Source: Styela clava
Lineage: Eukaryota > Chordata > Ascidiacea > Stolidobranchia > Styelidae
DNA: 64,000 bases
Reading direction: 5' to 3'
Assembly (NCBI RefSeq): GCF_964204865.1
Contig: NC_135257.1
Coordinates: 14,344,151-14,408,150, forward strand
The notes below the pieces were generated by a model. That model ran no database searches and was not told the DNA's origin. It was given only the letters and a program-made list of their open reading frames with translations. The translations under genes were made by a program, and so were the position numbers. Positions 13,030 to 25,245 of the stretch are shown in pieces (position 1 is the stretch's first letter; the number at the start of each line of letters is the position of its first letter).

Positions 13030-13853
13030 TCGTCACGCTAATAACCGAATTGCGTAAGTCATTTTTAGCAGTTTTGAGAAAAACGTAAAATACTTCCTAA
13101 TGATATTGTTATGCCATTGAGAGTCAATAATTTATCATGGTTCAATTTTTTTATCGTAGCCGGATTTAAGTTAATTTGTATGACGCAGTTAAGTGACGTC
13201 ATAATGGCGCACTGTGACTTACGCAGAAATGTGTCTATAACTTGGGGACATACGCAATTTTGCAACTATACTATATGCACCAGTCCTGAAAACTGAACAT
13301 TCCAAAAACGAATGTAATTCTTAGTATCTACAATGTCTAATCCCCAAAATAGCTAATCAGTTTCAATTACATTATTTTTTATGTTTAAAAATATATATTT
13401 CATCAATATAACACGTTCTGCACACCCACCGAAATAAGACTAAGATTAAATATAAAGAATAAAACAGCAATGCACCCAATATAAAAGCCAACCAATGTGA
13501 ATTGGACTCGGACAGTGGATATCACAAGTGCACGTCTTCCTATACTGTAGTATAAATACAAATTAATACGCGCTAAGCTAGAATCTGAGATGCAAAAACT
13601 CGAAAATCCTTAGCCGAGGTTATTTTGCCTTTGTGACGTCACAATAGTCCTGCGGTACCAATGATAATTCGTTATGACGAAACAATTGCAAAAATGTGCA
13701 TGTCATACTAAATCACCATTTTTATGGGTTTCGGAATTCTTAAAATAAAATCTGAGTTAACAGACAGGTGCGCAGCATTACATAAATACCTATTTTATAA
13801 AAAACTCAAAATCGCCAAAAATGACTTACGCAATTCGGTTATTAGCGTGACGA
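13030..13853. mobile_element. 824-bp TIR element, copy 2
   Basis: A near-identical second copy of the element at 108-930, in the same orientation. It starts TCGTCACGCTAATAACC and ends with the inverted form. It is flanked by TT rather than the TA seen at copy 1. The high identity implies recent movement or recent segmental duplication; because the flanks differ, transposition is the better explanation. Confidence 0.85.
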
Positions 13854-14144
13854 TTTACGATTATTAGAAAATTTCAAGATGAGCTTCACACAAATTACAC
13901 CTTCCTTTACTATATATATTGTGAATAGAGAGTGAATTTCAAATGCTATTGACGATTATAACGATATTTTTTCTAAAGTGACGTGTTTGAAATATTCGAA
14001 TATTTCGCTATCGAGCAAATAAATTGGTTGAAAAGTTACGATCTGCTTCATTAAATTTTATGCTCTAGTTACGAAGCTTTAAATGTATATTTCTCGGAAT
14101 GGAACTATACATGCTATTTCATCCATGGCTGAAGTAGTAAGAAT

Positions 14145-14350
14145 AGCAGCAATGACCGTGGCGATTCATTGTTCAAATTATAGCATATTATATACAAATA
14201 TCTCAACTTAATGGATAGTTTACTTAAAATAAGATAACAATTTCAATGAAGATCTAGTAAGCCTAATAGATCTACGCGTATGAGTAGACATAGGCGTTGT
14301 AATCATATTAATTTTAGTAGAAAGGAAAAACGATCAGTAGTTGGGAATGT
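14145..14350. repeat. Dispersed repeat R2, partial copy
   Basis: The segments CAAATTATAGCATA, TTAAAATAAGA and GGCGTTGTAATCATA occur in the same order and spacing as at about 15190-15350. It represents the right half of repeat R2. No coding signal. Confidence 0.65.
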
Positions 14351-14364
14351 AGATGAGAGATTTT

Positions 14365-14484
14365 GATGTACACGACAAAATCACGAATTTCTACACCAAA
14401 AAATCATTCACGATTTCTGTCATACACAACTGCGGGCCTGCGGCCATATACATAACACATCTGATGCTATGTGAATATAGATCG
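14365..14484. repeat. Dispersed repeat R3, copy 2
   Basis: Direct copy of 11966-12078, with an extra GGGCCTGC beside the GCGGCCATATACATAACACA block. Confidence 0.75.
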
Positions 14485-14499
14485 TAGTCTGAAGTATGG

Positions 14500-14665
14500 G
14501 AAACGGATGTCTCTAGACTCTAGAATAGATTCTTAGACTAGAGCAACCAACACCCGCATAGTTGATACGAAGCCTTCGATACGAATGATGGGTTCGGCGG
14601 AAGGTTAAAAAAAAGCGCAGAGATTCGGCAGGCTGGCATAAGTTAAGAACCACTGGTCTAAAATT
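14500..14665. repeat. Repeat R4 with hAT-like terminus
   Basis: It contains GACTAGAGCAACCAACACCC and GGGTTCGGCGGAAGG, which recur near 16570 and 16752. The right end reads AAGTTAAGAACCACTG, the reverse complement of a typical hAT MITE terminus (CAGTGGTTCTTAACTT). It is probably a degraded MITE on the - strand. Confidence 0.6.
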
Positions 14666-14997
14666 AACGAGTCAAATATCGTGCGTCTTGACTAAAAGTT
14701 TTTGTCTCACTCCAAAGGGTAGCGTGATAAACTTCATTTGCAACGGTAGCAGTGGCATCACAATTACCATTTTTTTACGGAATTTGAGGAAATTATGAAT
14801 TAGCTACAGAAGTTTGAGCAGACATGTAACATTTATGGTTTAGGAATATTTATTTTCTGCTGTTCAGATAATACCTGGATACTTGGCAAGGTTATTTGAC
14901 GAATATTCAACGTTTAGACTAAAAATTAAGCAGGTCTTAGATCTGCATTGTATGATGCGAATATATCTTGAATAAATGATGAAATATTTACTCTGGG

Positions 14998-15400
14998 TAC
15001 AATTACATAACCGAATTATCAAATTAAATGGAACATAAAAAATACGAATTTTGTGGCGATTTCATTAAGAGTGCGCCCACAGAGTTTAGCTTATCGATAG
15101 CGGTGCAATTTTTTGTATGCGTGTGTGCAGTTATTTGCATATTCAGTATTCATTCGTTTTTGTGTATGACCTTATTACCGATCAGCGTCATTGCTCAAAT
15201 TATAGCATACTGTATCCAAATAACTTATTTTGTATTGGATAGTTTCCTTAAAATAAGACTAAAAATTCGCTAAAGATCCAGAAAGCTTAGAAAATCTACT
15301 TGTGAATAGATTGGGCGTTGTAATCATACTATTTTCAGTAAAGAGCAATATGAAAAAGAAATTGGCGATGGGTACCTAGAAATGTAGATAAAAGATTTGA
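14998..15400 (+). repeat. Dispersed repeat R2, longest copy
   Basis: It begins at ACAATTACATAACCG and includes AAATGGAACATAAAAAATAC, GCGCCCACAGAG, TGTGTGCAGTTATTTGCATA and TTTTGTGTATGACCTTA. Related copies lie at 16795-16950, 14145-14350 (right half) and, inverted, at 59960-60153. An 81-codon ORF across it has no similarity I recognise. Confidence 0.75.
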
Positions 15401-16216
15401 ACGCAAAGCTGTATTTGTTAACAGTTTTATAATATTATCTTACTATAGCAATAAGAAACATTGACGGTTCGAAATGTTCATTTTATTTGGGTTTTATCTC
15501 CCTATTCTAGCCAAAAGTCAAAATCCTTCCCCTATAACAATAAAGAAACGGTGAAGAATTACGCAGCGTTTATGTAACGCTGTTTTATTTTGCCATCAGG
15601 GTTCTAGGGATACGTTATTTCTTGCGATACCTTGCGTACAAAAGAGAATACAACTCACACAGTTGATATGTTGCAAACATTTTAAATCAGCGAATTCATT
15701 TTCATAAATTTACTATATTTTTTTAATAGTTTTGATTCCCTAAAATTTGGTCTTTGTCATGATTTTGATTTTAAAGGGATTCATTTTAGTTAGTGAAACA
15801 CATAATTATTCATATATAGGATCCTTTGAGTCAAAAGTAAGAAATACAGGAATATAACATTTTGATTTTAGAAACGTTTAATTGTTATTGATGAACACCC
15901 TAGAGAAAAACATAGTAGAGAACCTATAGGCGTCGGTGATGAATAATGGTGCCAAATCTAATTATATTCTTCCTCTGGACAATCTCTCGGGATTATTTAA
16001 GTATCTGCCAAGTAATAAGTTGCTTATGTAAAGTTTGTTTGTTTACATGCATTTTATTTTCATTATTCGTTCACAATAGCTTCGAAGAACAATCCCAGTC
16101 ACTCAAATCCGTTACTAAAATATAGCTTAGAAATTGTAGAAAACAACAGTGTATATTTTATCTTGCCTCAAAATATGTCAAGTTCCAATTATTACGTGTA
16201 TACCCCTTTTATACCA

Positions 16217-16371
16217 TGAACATTTGCACCCACGGACGTTTTTACCCTTGAACGTTTGCATCCATGTACATTTGCACTCATGGACATTTGCACCCACGTA
16301 CATTTGCATCCGGGAACATTTGCCTCTACGTACATTTGCACCCGCAGGTGTTGGTACCTATGTACATTTTC
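16217..16371 (-). repeat. 16-bp minisatellite, block 1
   Basis: Repeats of the 16-bp unit CATTTGCACCCACGTA with substitutions, about ten units. The block and its flanks (from about 16080 to 16400) are duplicated at about 16950-17285. Written on this strand the unit is the complement of block 3. Open frames across it are a by-product of the repeat. Confidence 0.85.
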
Positions 16372-16556
16372 TCCTATTGATTTTTGCATTCGGGAATTAA
16401 TAGGCATTTGTGGGGAAGCATATTTTATTGTACATCTTTGCTTAAAATGATTACCATTTACTCTGGGAATCCTCAGTATGGCGTTGAGGCATATGATATC
16501 CCTATTTCCTCAAACAATTGACAAACGTTTTTATGCGCAATTCAATGCAGTCGGAA

Positions 16557-16950
16557 GGTCGGGAACGGATGACTAGAGCAACCAACGCCCGCATAACCTA
16601 ACAACAAAAAGTATCTTCTTCCCCTGCCGATGACACTATTGTGATGTCTGTATTGGTATCTCCGGAAACAGCACAATGATCCCATTTTGCGCAAAATTAG
16701 CATCCTCTTATGAATTATCAATGCGCTCCTCGTTTCAACCCTTCGCTACGTGTGGGTTCGGCGGGGGCTTGGAGACTAGCGCAGGGGTTGTGGCGATTTT
16801 ATTGAGAATGCGCCCACAGAGTTGAGCTTATCGACATCGGTGTACATGCGTGTGTGCAGTTATTTGCATATTCTGTATGCATTTGTTTTTGTGTATGACC
16901 TTATTACCGATCACTGTGACGATTTCATTCTTCAAATTATAGCATATTAG
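16557..16950 (+). repeat. Composite of repeats R4 and R2
   Basis: The left part (16557-16795) shares GACTAGAGCAACCAACGCCC and GGGTTCGGCGGG with R4 at 14500-14665. The right part (16795-16950) is an R2 copy (GCGCCCACAGAG, TGTGTGCAGTTATTTGCATA). The same R4-then-R2 order occurs at 14500-15400, so this composite probably arose by duplication. Confidence 0.65.
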
Positions 16951-17068
16951 ATAGATTTCAATCACTCAAATTCGCTACTAAAATATATTTAAAAATTGTA
17001 GGAAGACACAGTGTATATTTTGTTTTGCCTGTACATGTCTAGTTCCTATCATGACCGTATCCTTTTTT

Positions 17069-17261
17069 CACCCTTGGACATTTGCACCCATGCACGTTTG
17101 CACCCATGAACGTTTGCACCAATGGAACATTTGCACCTACAGACATTTGCACCCATGGACATTTTACCCATGTACTTTTGCACCCAAGGACATTTTCACC
17201 CGCGGACATTTGTACCCACATACATTTGCACCCGCAGGTGTTCGCACTTATGTACATTTTC
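17069..17261 (-). repeat. 16-bp minisatellite, block 2
   Basis: Same unit and orientation as block 1 (CATTTGCACCCATGGA-type). It ends with the same flank (CATTTGCACCCGCAGGTGTT, then TTCTATCGATTTTTGCATTC). It lies 260 bp from block 3, which is in inverse orientation. Confidence 0.85.
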
Positions 17262-17520
17262 TTCTATCGATTTTTGCATTCGTGAAGATTTAAACCCATG
17301 GCAATCAGCTTCTGATGTGAAAGAGCTTTTATTTTATGACTGAAAAAACGCAGCTACCTTCACCAAGAATATGGGCTACTTACAACTTGTTATCTTTCCT
17401 CATTTCCAATATTGAAATTGTCTGAAACACAGTTATTCGCGAGCGAACGTGTCTGCAAGTGCAAAATATCTACGGGAAAAGGTGTTCATGGAGCAAATGC
17501 ATACGCGTAAAAAGTAATTG

Positions 17521-18186
17521 CTGCAAATGTACGTTGGTGCAAAAGCACGTGGGTACATATGTCCGCATACGCTGACATGGGTGCACATGTACAGAACTGA
17601 AATTGTACGTGGGTGCAAATGTACATGAGGACAATCGTAAGTGGTAATAAAATGCCCATGGGTGCAAATGTACATGTGTGCAAATGCACGTGGGTGCAAC
17701 TTTCCGGAGTGCAAATATCCGAGGGTGCAAATGTACGTGGGTGCAAATGTCCGCGGGTGAAAATGTCCGTGGGTGCAAATGTACATGTGTGCAAATGCAC
17801 GCGGGTGCAAATATCCGAGGGTGCAAATGTACGTGGGTGCAAATGTCCGCGGGTGAAAATGTCCGTGGGTGCAAATGTACATGTGTGCAAATGCACGCGG
17901 GTGCAAATATCCGAGGGTGCAAATGTCCGTGACGGTAAATGTCCAGGGTGTAAATATCCATGGATGCAAATATACGCGGTGCAAATGTCCATGGGTACAA
18001 ATGCTCGTGGGGGCAAATGTCCGTATATGCTGACATGGGTGCAAATGTTCATTGGTGAAAATGTCCGCGGGTGCAATCTATCTACGGGTGCTAAAGTCTA
18101 TTAATGGAAATGTATGGGTGCAAAATCATGTAGGTGCATATTCCTGGGTGGAGTTTACGGGTACAAATGTACGTGAGTGCAAATGT
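17521..18186 (+). repeat. 16-bp minisatellite, block 3, with 96-bp higher-order repeat
   Basis: About forty units of GGGTGCAAATGTCCGC and variants. Between 17721 and about 17912 the variants recur with a 96-bp period (six units), so neighbouring units differ but units six apart match. Because 16 is not a multiple of 3, all three minus-strand frames stay open for 188-203 codons and give the same kind of peptide. I do not regard these as genes. Confidence 0.9.
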
Positions 18187-18398
18187 GTTGTCACCGAATC
18201 ATAGAACTTTGGCCGAACAACTTTTGCAAAATTGCCTCTAGATAGCCGATAAGAAGAATTATATATAATAAATCAATCATAAAATTCAAAAGCTTAATTA
18301 CAAAATTCTTCCCGGGAAAAATTTCAAAGTAGACTATAAAATGAAACACAAACATGTCGGCTCGATTCGGTGATAGTCGAAAAAAATTTTTTTTTCAG

Positions 18399-18459
18399 GA
18401 CTTATGTTTTTCGGACAGGTGTGAACCAGCAAGGGATTGGAATACTTAAGGTTCTCACC
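18399..18459 (+). promoter_or_regulatory. 5' UTR segment of gene B after a strong 3' splice site
   Basis: A long T-run followed by CAG ends at 18398, 61 bp before the gene B ATG. This looks like a 3' splice site, either of a 5' UTR intron or for spliced-leader trans-splicing. Acceptor-like sites also precede the starts of A (1623), C (31768), D (46673) and E (58706). Confidence 0.5.
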
Positions 18460-21400
18460 ATGGAAAAGCGAACCTTCAGCAATGCAGATTATGGAGTTTT
18501 TGGTGTAATGTTGGCATTATCTGCTGCTATCGGAATATTTTATGCGATTAAAGATAGAAGATCTGAGGCTGGTACGGAAGGATATTCCCTAGGAAGCAGG
18601 TATGGACATTTTTTAGATGCTTGAGTAATTCCATGTCTGTTACAATGATTTGCATTCCAGATCAATGGGAATCGGACCAGTAGCTGCGTCACTCACTGTT
18701 AGCTTTACTTCTGCTATCACAGTACTTGGCACTCCAGCTGAAATATATTGGCACGGAACAATGTTTTGGTGGTGAGTGTGCTTTGTCTTGTGAAATTGAC
18801 TTCAATTATATTAAGTTTGTAACAAATAATGATTTATAGTTAAGTTATAAGTATTCTTTCCCTAAAGAGATTATTGGGATGTAAAGCTCGTTTGAGCTAT
18901 CGTAAAGACATGGTGTAATTTCTTCTCAATTTATGTCCCCGAGTAGGAATTAATTGTTGAGCCAAATCAGTTACGTTTCTCTAACTAAAAGAAGCAAATA
19001 GTTCATACTGATCCCTTAATACCCCCGCCGTTTTCTTGGGTCATCAAGCACAGACGGACGAAGGGTGTTAACAACGACAATAACTGCTTAATACATACAT
19101 ATTGGGAAGGTTTGGTTAATGGCGAAAAGATGAAATCAACGCATTCCTTTATAATGCGTATAGGTAGAAATCTATAATAGCATTTATTTAAATTATGCGT
19201 TTGACAAATATTACTAGCTTTAATACTGTACTTGGTTTATTAGCATGCTTATGAAATCATTATATAAAATAATAAGTATAAAAACACCAATACCATTGGT
19301 GTGGCGACGGTACGCCATGTGTAGCAGTGCCATTTCATGAATAAGTATTATCGCCAAGTCTGTAAAATCTTCAAAAAATTCCGTGTGATGCAAAGCCCCG
19401 TCCCAGCAGAAATTCATGGATTAAAACAGATATAATATAGAACAACCGAAACGCCACCACCTGGGCGATAGTCCGACAAGAATAATTAGGACATGCTAAA
19501 ACGGGGTCACGTGAATCAAGGTGCTCGGAGTCAAGTATGTATAAAACTGTTCTTTATAAAATACCTCAGGATCGCCGCTGTCTTCATCATTGTTGCAGGT
19601 GTCGTATCTGAAGTTTACATTCCTCTGTTTTACTCGCTGGGTATCACAAGCACGTACGAGGTAAATAATATACTATTACTAAGTTATTATTGTATGCGAC
19701 CTGAATGTTATTCTTTATCTGTTTATCACATAAGCTAATACACATACCTGCCCAACTCGGCTCAGGACATCAGACACGCAGACGAACCTCATAACATATC
19801 AAAACAAGCGCTTTCGGCATTCTACCAATTCAGATAATTTTTGTCTTGATACCTGAACCGCAACATGAACTCAACTCCAAACAATACCAGTGACAGCAAA
19901 CACAGAATAAAATGCTGTCAATAAATCAATTTTATTCTATCAACTGGATATGATGTTATTCGAAATTAATTTCGACATTGATTTATTTGGCAGATTCGAC
20001 TTTATATCACACAAGGCATCAAAAATTCAACATAAAATTGCTCACAAAATGTTTCATTTTTAGTATCTAGAACTGAGATTCAACAGATCAGTTCGAATAT
20101 TGGGAACAGTTTCATATCTTATCCAGAGTGTATTGTACATCGGAATAGTGATTTATGGACCAGCACTTGCTTTGAACGAAGGTATGCCAGATTTTTTTTC
20201 AAATAACACACGAAAGAAGATTATGCTGTGTTAAAATGCCAATTCATTCAATCAAATTTTACTTACAAAGCACACATGGCTATCAATTATGATTGAACCT
20301 ATTGAAAACATGAATTATGCGCTCATCTTTCATTAATCATACGCAGGAACATGACCATCCCTAGGAGCTAAAATGATATTTTTCGTATGCTGAATATGCT
20401 TGTTGATGAGTAAGCTAAGAGTTGGGCCAAAATTTAAAAAAAGGGTACAGTAAACGCATTTTGAAGTGTTTACTTTTGATGCTATTCAATCGGTATTAGT
20501 TGTTAACGTCACTCAAGTGGTTAGGTACAAATAAATCTAATTCTCTTTGTTTTGATATTTCAGTGACAGGATTTGATCTATGGATGGCAGTATTTACAAC
20601 CGGTCTTGTATGCACTTTCTACACAACTTTAGTAAGTATAGTATAATGCGTGTCATTTCTTCAGCCTTACTTTATCTATAAAATTAACTTTACTAACCTT
20701 TGGGCTAACATAATCTTAACAGAAGTTTAAAATATAATGATGTTTAGTTTTCATAATGTATCTGTGCTTTAATAATAAAAAATTTACATTTTAATTCATT
20801 AGGGAGGACTAAAAGCAGTTTTATGGACCGATGTATTTCAAAGTGTAGTCATGAGTGCTGGATTTATTGCTGTTATTATAAAAGGGAGTGAACTGGAAGA
20901 TGGATTCGGCAATGTCTGGAGAAAATGTGAAGAAGGAGGAAGAATTGATTTTCTACGGTAAGTTCAAAGGTCATGTACGTCGTAAACTTTTTATTTTAGA
21001 AAATATACTATTATTACTAACCTATTATGGTTTATTCTCAGACAGTCCCCCCTTCCCACAAACCGTTTTTTATTCCAACTAACCATAGTTGTAAAATTGT
21101 TCAATATACATGCTACATATTATAAGTGCAATATTTTTCAACATTTAAAAGGCATTTTGGCATTGTTGGCTGCAACATAATAATAAGTAGGATAGGCCAT
21201 TCGCGGACATGCATTCCTCTATAAATTTTTGAATTAACGTTAGCAATATGTCAAAATAGAATCATTATGTTATCAACATGCGACCGTACAATGCGGTTTC
21301 ACTCAGGGTTCTATCATCGGGCTAATAATGTTCATATTATTTGTGATCTTCCACTGAATTGCTGGTAACACTCGTTACTGATGGTACCGGATTGTTCTTA

Positions 21401-24400
21401 AGTCGAGTTTCACTAATTGATTTTGAGTTTTACAAGAAAATATTACTCAATTGCAAAAAATCCAGCTTGAATGACCAGCAATAGGTTGACTTAATTGTTG
21501 GAATTGATTGATTTTAACTAATTGATTTTGAGTTTTACAAGAAAATCTCTCTCAAATGCAAAAAATCCAGCTTGAATGCCCAGCAATAGGTTTCATGGTG
21601 TGTCTATATTGTGTTGACAAATAAATACTGAATAATTGATTGATTTTCTTGTAGACTTTTCACTCGTATTAAAAATCTGTCCTATATATATATATATATA
21701 TATGAGTAAAAATTCAGACCAGGCATTGTTCTCCAATTTCGAAGAAAGCATTGATTCAGTACGTACATAAGTTTTATAATTCACTGTTCAGATTTGATAC
21801 GGACCTGCGTATCAGACACTCATTCTGGAGTCTGATGGTCGGTGGCTCCATCCTGTGGATTAGCATATATGGTGTAAATCAATCTCAAGTTCAAAGATAT
21901 TTATGCTGCAAATCTAGAAAACGAGCATCTCAGTAATTATGCTTATTCTAATATGATATAATAAATCTATCTTGATTTATCTAACTAATTATTATTTTTT
22001 CAAGTACTGGAGTGAATTACTCACTATACATGAGCAATATTAAGAAAAAATTGAAACCAGCAAATTCAATAAAATAGAACATCTAATTATAGTTGTGATG
22101 CATTCAAGATTTTTTAAATGTAATTTATCAAAGTAACTCCTCGTTATGTATACAAAGATTATAGTCAAAACTGCAGACAGTTTTTTCTAGGGCTCTCTGC
22201 ATCAACGTGCTGGGATTATTTGTTTTCGTCAGCCTCGCTTGCATGACTGGTCTTATAATATATTCTCGATATTCAACCTGTGATCCAATAACACAAGGAT
22301 GTGTTGCCAAGAGAGATCAGGTGAGCACCAACCTAATTACGTCAATAAATTTGAAGACTTTATAAGCATTATATTGTACTCAACACAAAATAGAGTAAAT
22401 AATTTTTATTTTCATTTCAGCTTTTTCCGTACTTAGTCTTGGATATTTTACATGATTACCCTGGCGTTCCAGGACTTTTTGTTGCCTGCGTATTTTCTGG
22501 AAGTTTGAGGTGAGAATCAGTCATTTCTTTTTGATGAATATGAAATAGTGTTTCTACCTCTCTGTAAAAATTTCTTGCAGAATTTGGGGTCATTTTATTA
22601 ACCTCAAGGCCAAGACGTCTTTCTAAAAAGACATTGACTTCAATTCAGTCTGGGCAAATTTCAATTTTAGCAACCCCACGTCAAGTCGAGGTATCAGTAC
22701 CTGAGAGTCGAGTTGGTGGTTAATGGTTATCATAATTTTTTTCAGTACTGTTTCGTCTGGAATCAATGCAATGGCGACTGTTTCTATTGAAGATTTTGTT
22801 AAACCTTGCTCAAATTTGAGTGAAAGGACTTACATGTGGATAACCAAAGGTGAATTGTTTCTATCAGTTAACTAAGTTATAATAGTATTTTAATATATAT
22901 GGATGTTGTGGGTCACTCTGTTAATGTTTTGTTTATAATACTCCCAAGCAATCAGCAATAGTTTTTGTATTTTTTCGTGAGCTTCGACACGTTTGAAGAA
23001 TCCTTAAATCCGATTGTTGATATTAATCCTTGTTAACTTTCTTGTCAGACTGTTTTTTTTTTGTGATATTTTTTGACATATAATAACTTCTTTTGAGTTG
23101 TATAAAGTAATTATATGTACGTGTTGGAAATTATAGCTACTAAATAATTTCAATTTCCCACGGATGATACGAGACGACATATAAGATGCTATTATCGACG
23201 AAAAAATAGCCATTTCTTCATTTTAGCCGTGGTTTTATTACATTTAAAAGTAATCGGTGTTACAGCGTGTTACCAACAGTCGTTTGTATTCGTGTACCGA
23301 CCGATACATATATATTCTAATTCTCACACATACAATATATTACAGGATTGGTGATTCTTTACGGTCTGTGTACTATTGGTGTAGCAGTACTGGCATCACA
23401 GCTTGGTGGAATACTGCAGGCGGCATACAGTATCTTAGGTCTGGTTGGTGGTCCTATGATTGGATTATTTACTCTCGGAGTTTACATCCCATTCTGCAAT
23501 TCAATTGTAAGTAATCATAAGACCTCGTTCAATTCTATTTTTATCAATTTATTACAGAATCAGTCTCGGTATTTTAAAATGGAAAGGGCCTCAAAATTGT
23601 CTTTTGTTTGTAGGGTGCTTTTATCGGGCTTGTTGGAGGACTAATAATTTCCACGTGGATGTTTGTTGGCAGCCAGACGTATAAAGCCGGGCCCGAGTTT
23701 ACAAGAGAACTGCCACGTGAAATGACAAACTGTCCTGCTTATTGCCAAACATTCAAGGAAGCAACAGACATTGCAAATTTAACAGCAGAGACTATTCCTC
23801 TAGAAGTAACCACGCTTATTAATAACTTCACCTCTTTTACCTCTATCAACAACACCGCAGTGATGGAGCCAGCAATTGCAGAATTTTACAAAATTTCTTA
23901 TTTGTATGTAACTTGTATCGGAATGGCATCCACGATGATTTTTGGAATGATCTTTGGACTCTTAACAGGTAATTCATCGACAGTGATTGGCCAAACTTAG
24001 TGCAATCTTGGAAACATTGAAATTATTTTCGTAAAGAAACGGCGGGATCAAAAATAGTTTTGCTGTTTTGTGCTTAGTTGAGATCATATTGTGAAAAAGA
24101 GAAATATATTACGTTACTTTGGCATTTGTATAATTTTCACCATTTAACGTAAAACATGGTAAGTTGTATATGACATTCTCGTACACCTTGTAATGGAAAC
24201 TCAAAATGTTTGGCATAATCAAAACCTACTGACAATTATTTTAACTAAAGACATCAAAATAAATTTTTTAACCTCTCAGTTCTCAGTTTTGACACCGACT
24301 ATCTTAATGATTTTTAATTTATTCCAAATAAAATTCCTAATATATGAGCAAATTGTCAACAATTGCCAAAACCATCGAATTATTTTTTTGTACTTTCAGG

Positions 24401-24584
24401 CGGCTGGCAACAAAGATTAGGAGTCGACCAAAATTTGATGGTACCGTTTTTCGATCACAAGATTTTTTACTGGATACCTGAAAAAGTTAGATACGTTTTA
24501 CGATTTTGTGTCAAAGAAAAAGTTCCACAGAAATCTACCGAAGAAGAGCTTAAATACGCCGAAAAGCTTTTAGGACAAGTTTGA
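18460..24584 (+). CDS. Gene B: SLC5A8/12-like Na+-coupled monocarboxylate transporter (13 exons, 615 aa)
   Basis: Exons: 18460-18599, 18661-18771, 19570-19660, 20064-20181, 20564-20631, 20803-20957, 21792-21932, 22191-22320, 22421-22509, 22746-22849, 23346-23506, 23614-23968, 24400-24584. The first eleven exons equal gene A's in length, and the protein is the closest to A in the window. Both start MEKRTF, and both keep the GTPAE motif in TM2, the NQSQVQRYL motif and [11 protein letters not shown] at 348-358. The extracellular loop of exon 12 is two codons longer than A's and has sequons at N491, N507 and N515. The start ATG sits in a strong ACCATGG context, with no in-frame ATG upstream. Unlike A, C and D, exon 13 runs straight into TGA (ending LLGQV) and a poly(A) signal follows 48 bp later, so the separate tail exon has been lost or bypassed. 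Expected role is a 13-TM Na+/organic-anion symporter; substrate is inferred. Confidence 0.93.
21412..21596. repeat. Tandem duplication, 105-bp spacing, in intron 6 of gene B
   Basis: ACTAATTGATTTTGAGTTTT through CCAGCAATAGGTT occurs at 21412 and again at 21517 with few changes; about 75 bp is well conserved in each copy. It lies just before exon 7. No coding or RNA signal seen. Confidence 0.75.
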
Positions 24585-24631
24585 ATTGCGTGTTTCCCAC
24601 GCTTTGCCAGGAGTGAAAAAATATATTTATA

Positions 24632-24637
24632 AATAAA
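24632..24637 (+). other. Poly(A) signal of gene B
   Basis: AATAAA lies 48 bp after the TGA of exon 13. Its closeness supports exon 13 being the true last exon of gene B. Confidence 0.65.
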
Positions 24638-25245
24638 ATTATATTTATATCCCCTTATTTGATTCATTACAAGGACCATGAAACTACGCTTAAACATGTC
24701 AACAAAAGTTATTTTTTCCATATGTAAAGGTTAAATGAATGCACGGTTCGCCGAACCTTCAGATGTTGTTATGTAACAAATTAGTAGGCATCCGTTTTGA
24801 GATTTAAAGTTGGTGCTTCCGGTATATAAGTTTAAATTTTTTGTTGATTAAAATTCACATTACGTCCAAAATTTGCACCCTAATCTTACACAAGTAATTC
24901 ATTATATGTGAATTTGAATGATACACTCATACGGCCTGAAAACAGCATCAGGTCGTTTTCTTCATCTATCTGCACGTATGCAAAGACTATACTGAAAAAT
25001 CTATTTAGTCATTAATTGTCTTTTTTAAATACAAAAACTCAAACTACTTTCAGCTATTAAATTTTGTTTATACTAGCACACACACGTTTATTCGGCAATT
25101 TTGTTAATTCGTTCATCATTATTTGAAATAGCCAGTTTTCACTGTTTTTGGCCTGTGGACATTAGTAGTACATATACAATATATACATATTTTATAGCGA
25201 GCCAGTTACTATAATTAGAAGTAGAAATGTAATCATGTACCAAAG

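Noticed and set aside
17433..18076. Three overlapping minus-strand ORFs of 188-203 codons, the longest in the window
   Set aside because: They lie wholly in the 16-bp minisatellite, and all frames give the same kind of Cys/His/Pro repeat peptide. This is explained by the repeat, not by coding.
16217..18186. CRISPR-like array
   Set aside because: Units are contiguous 16-mers with no unique spacers, in eukaryotic DNA with introns.
18370..18459. N-terminal extension of gene B
   Set aside because: The upstream frame opens with GTG, not ATG, and contains a 3' splice site. The ACCATGG at 18460 matches gene A's start.
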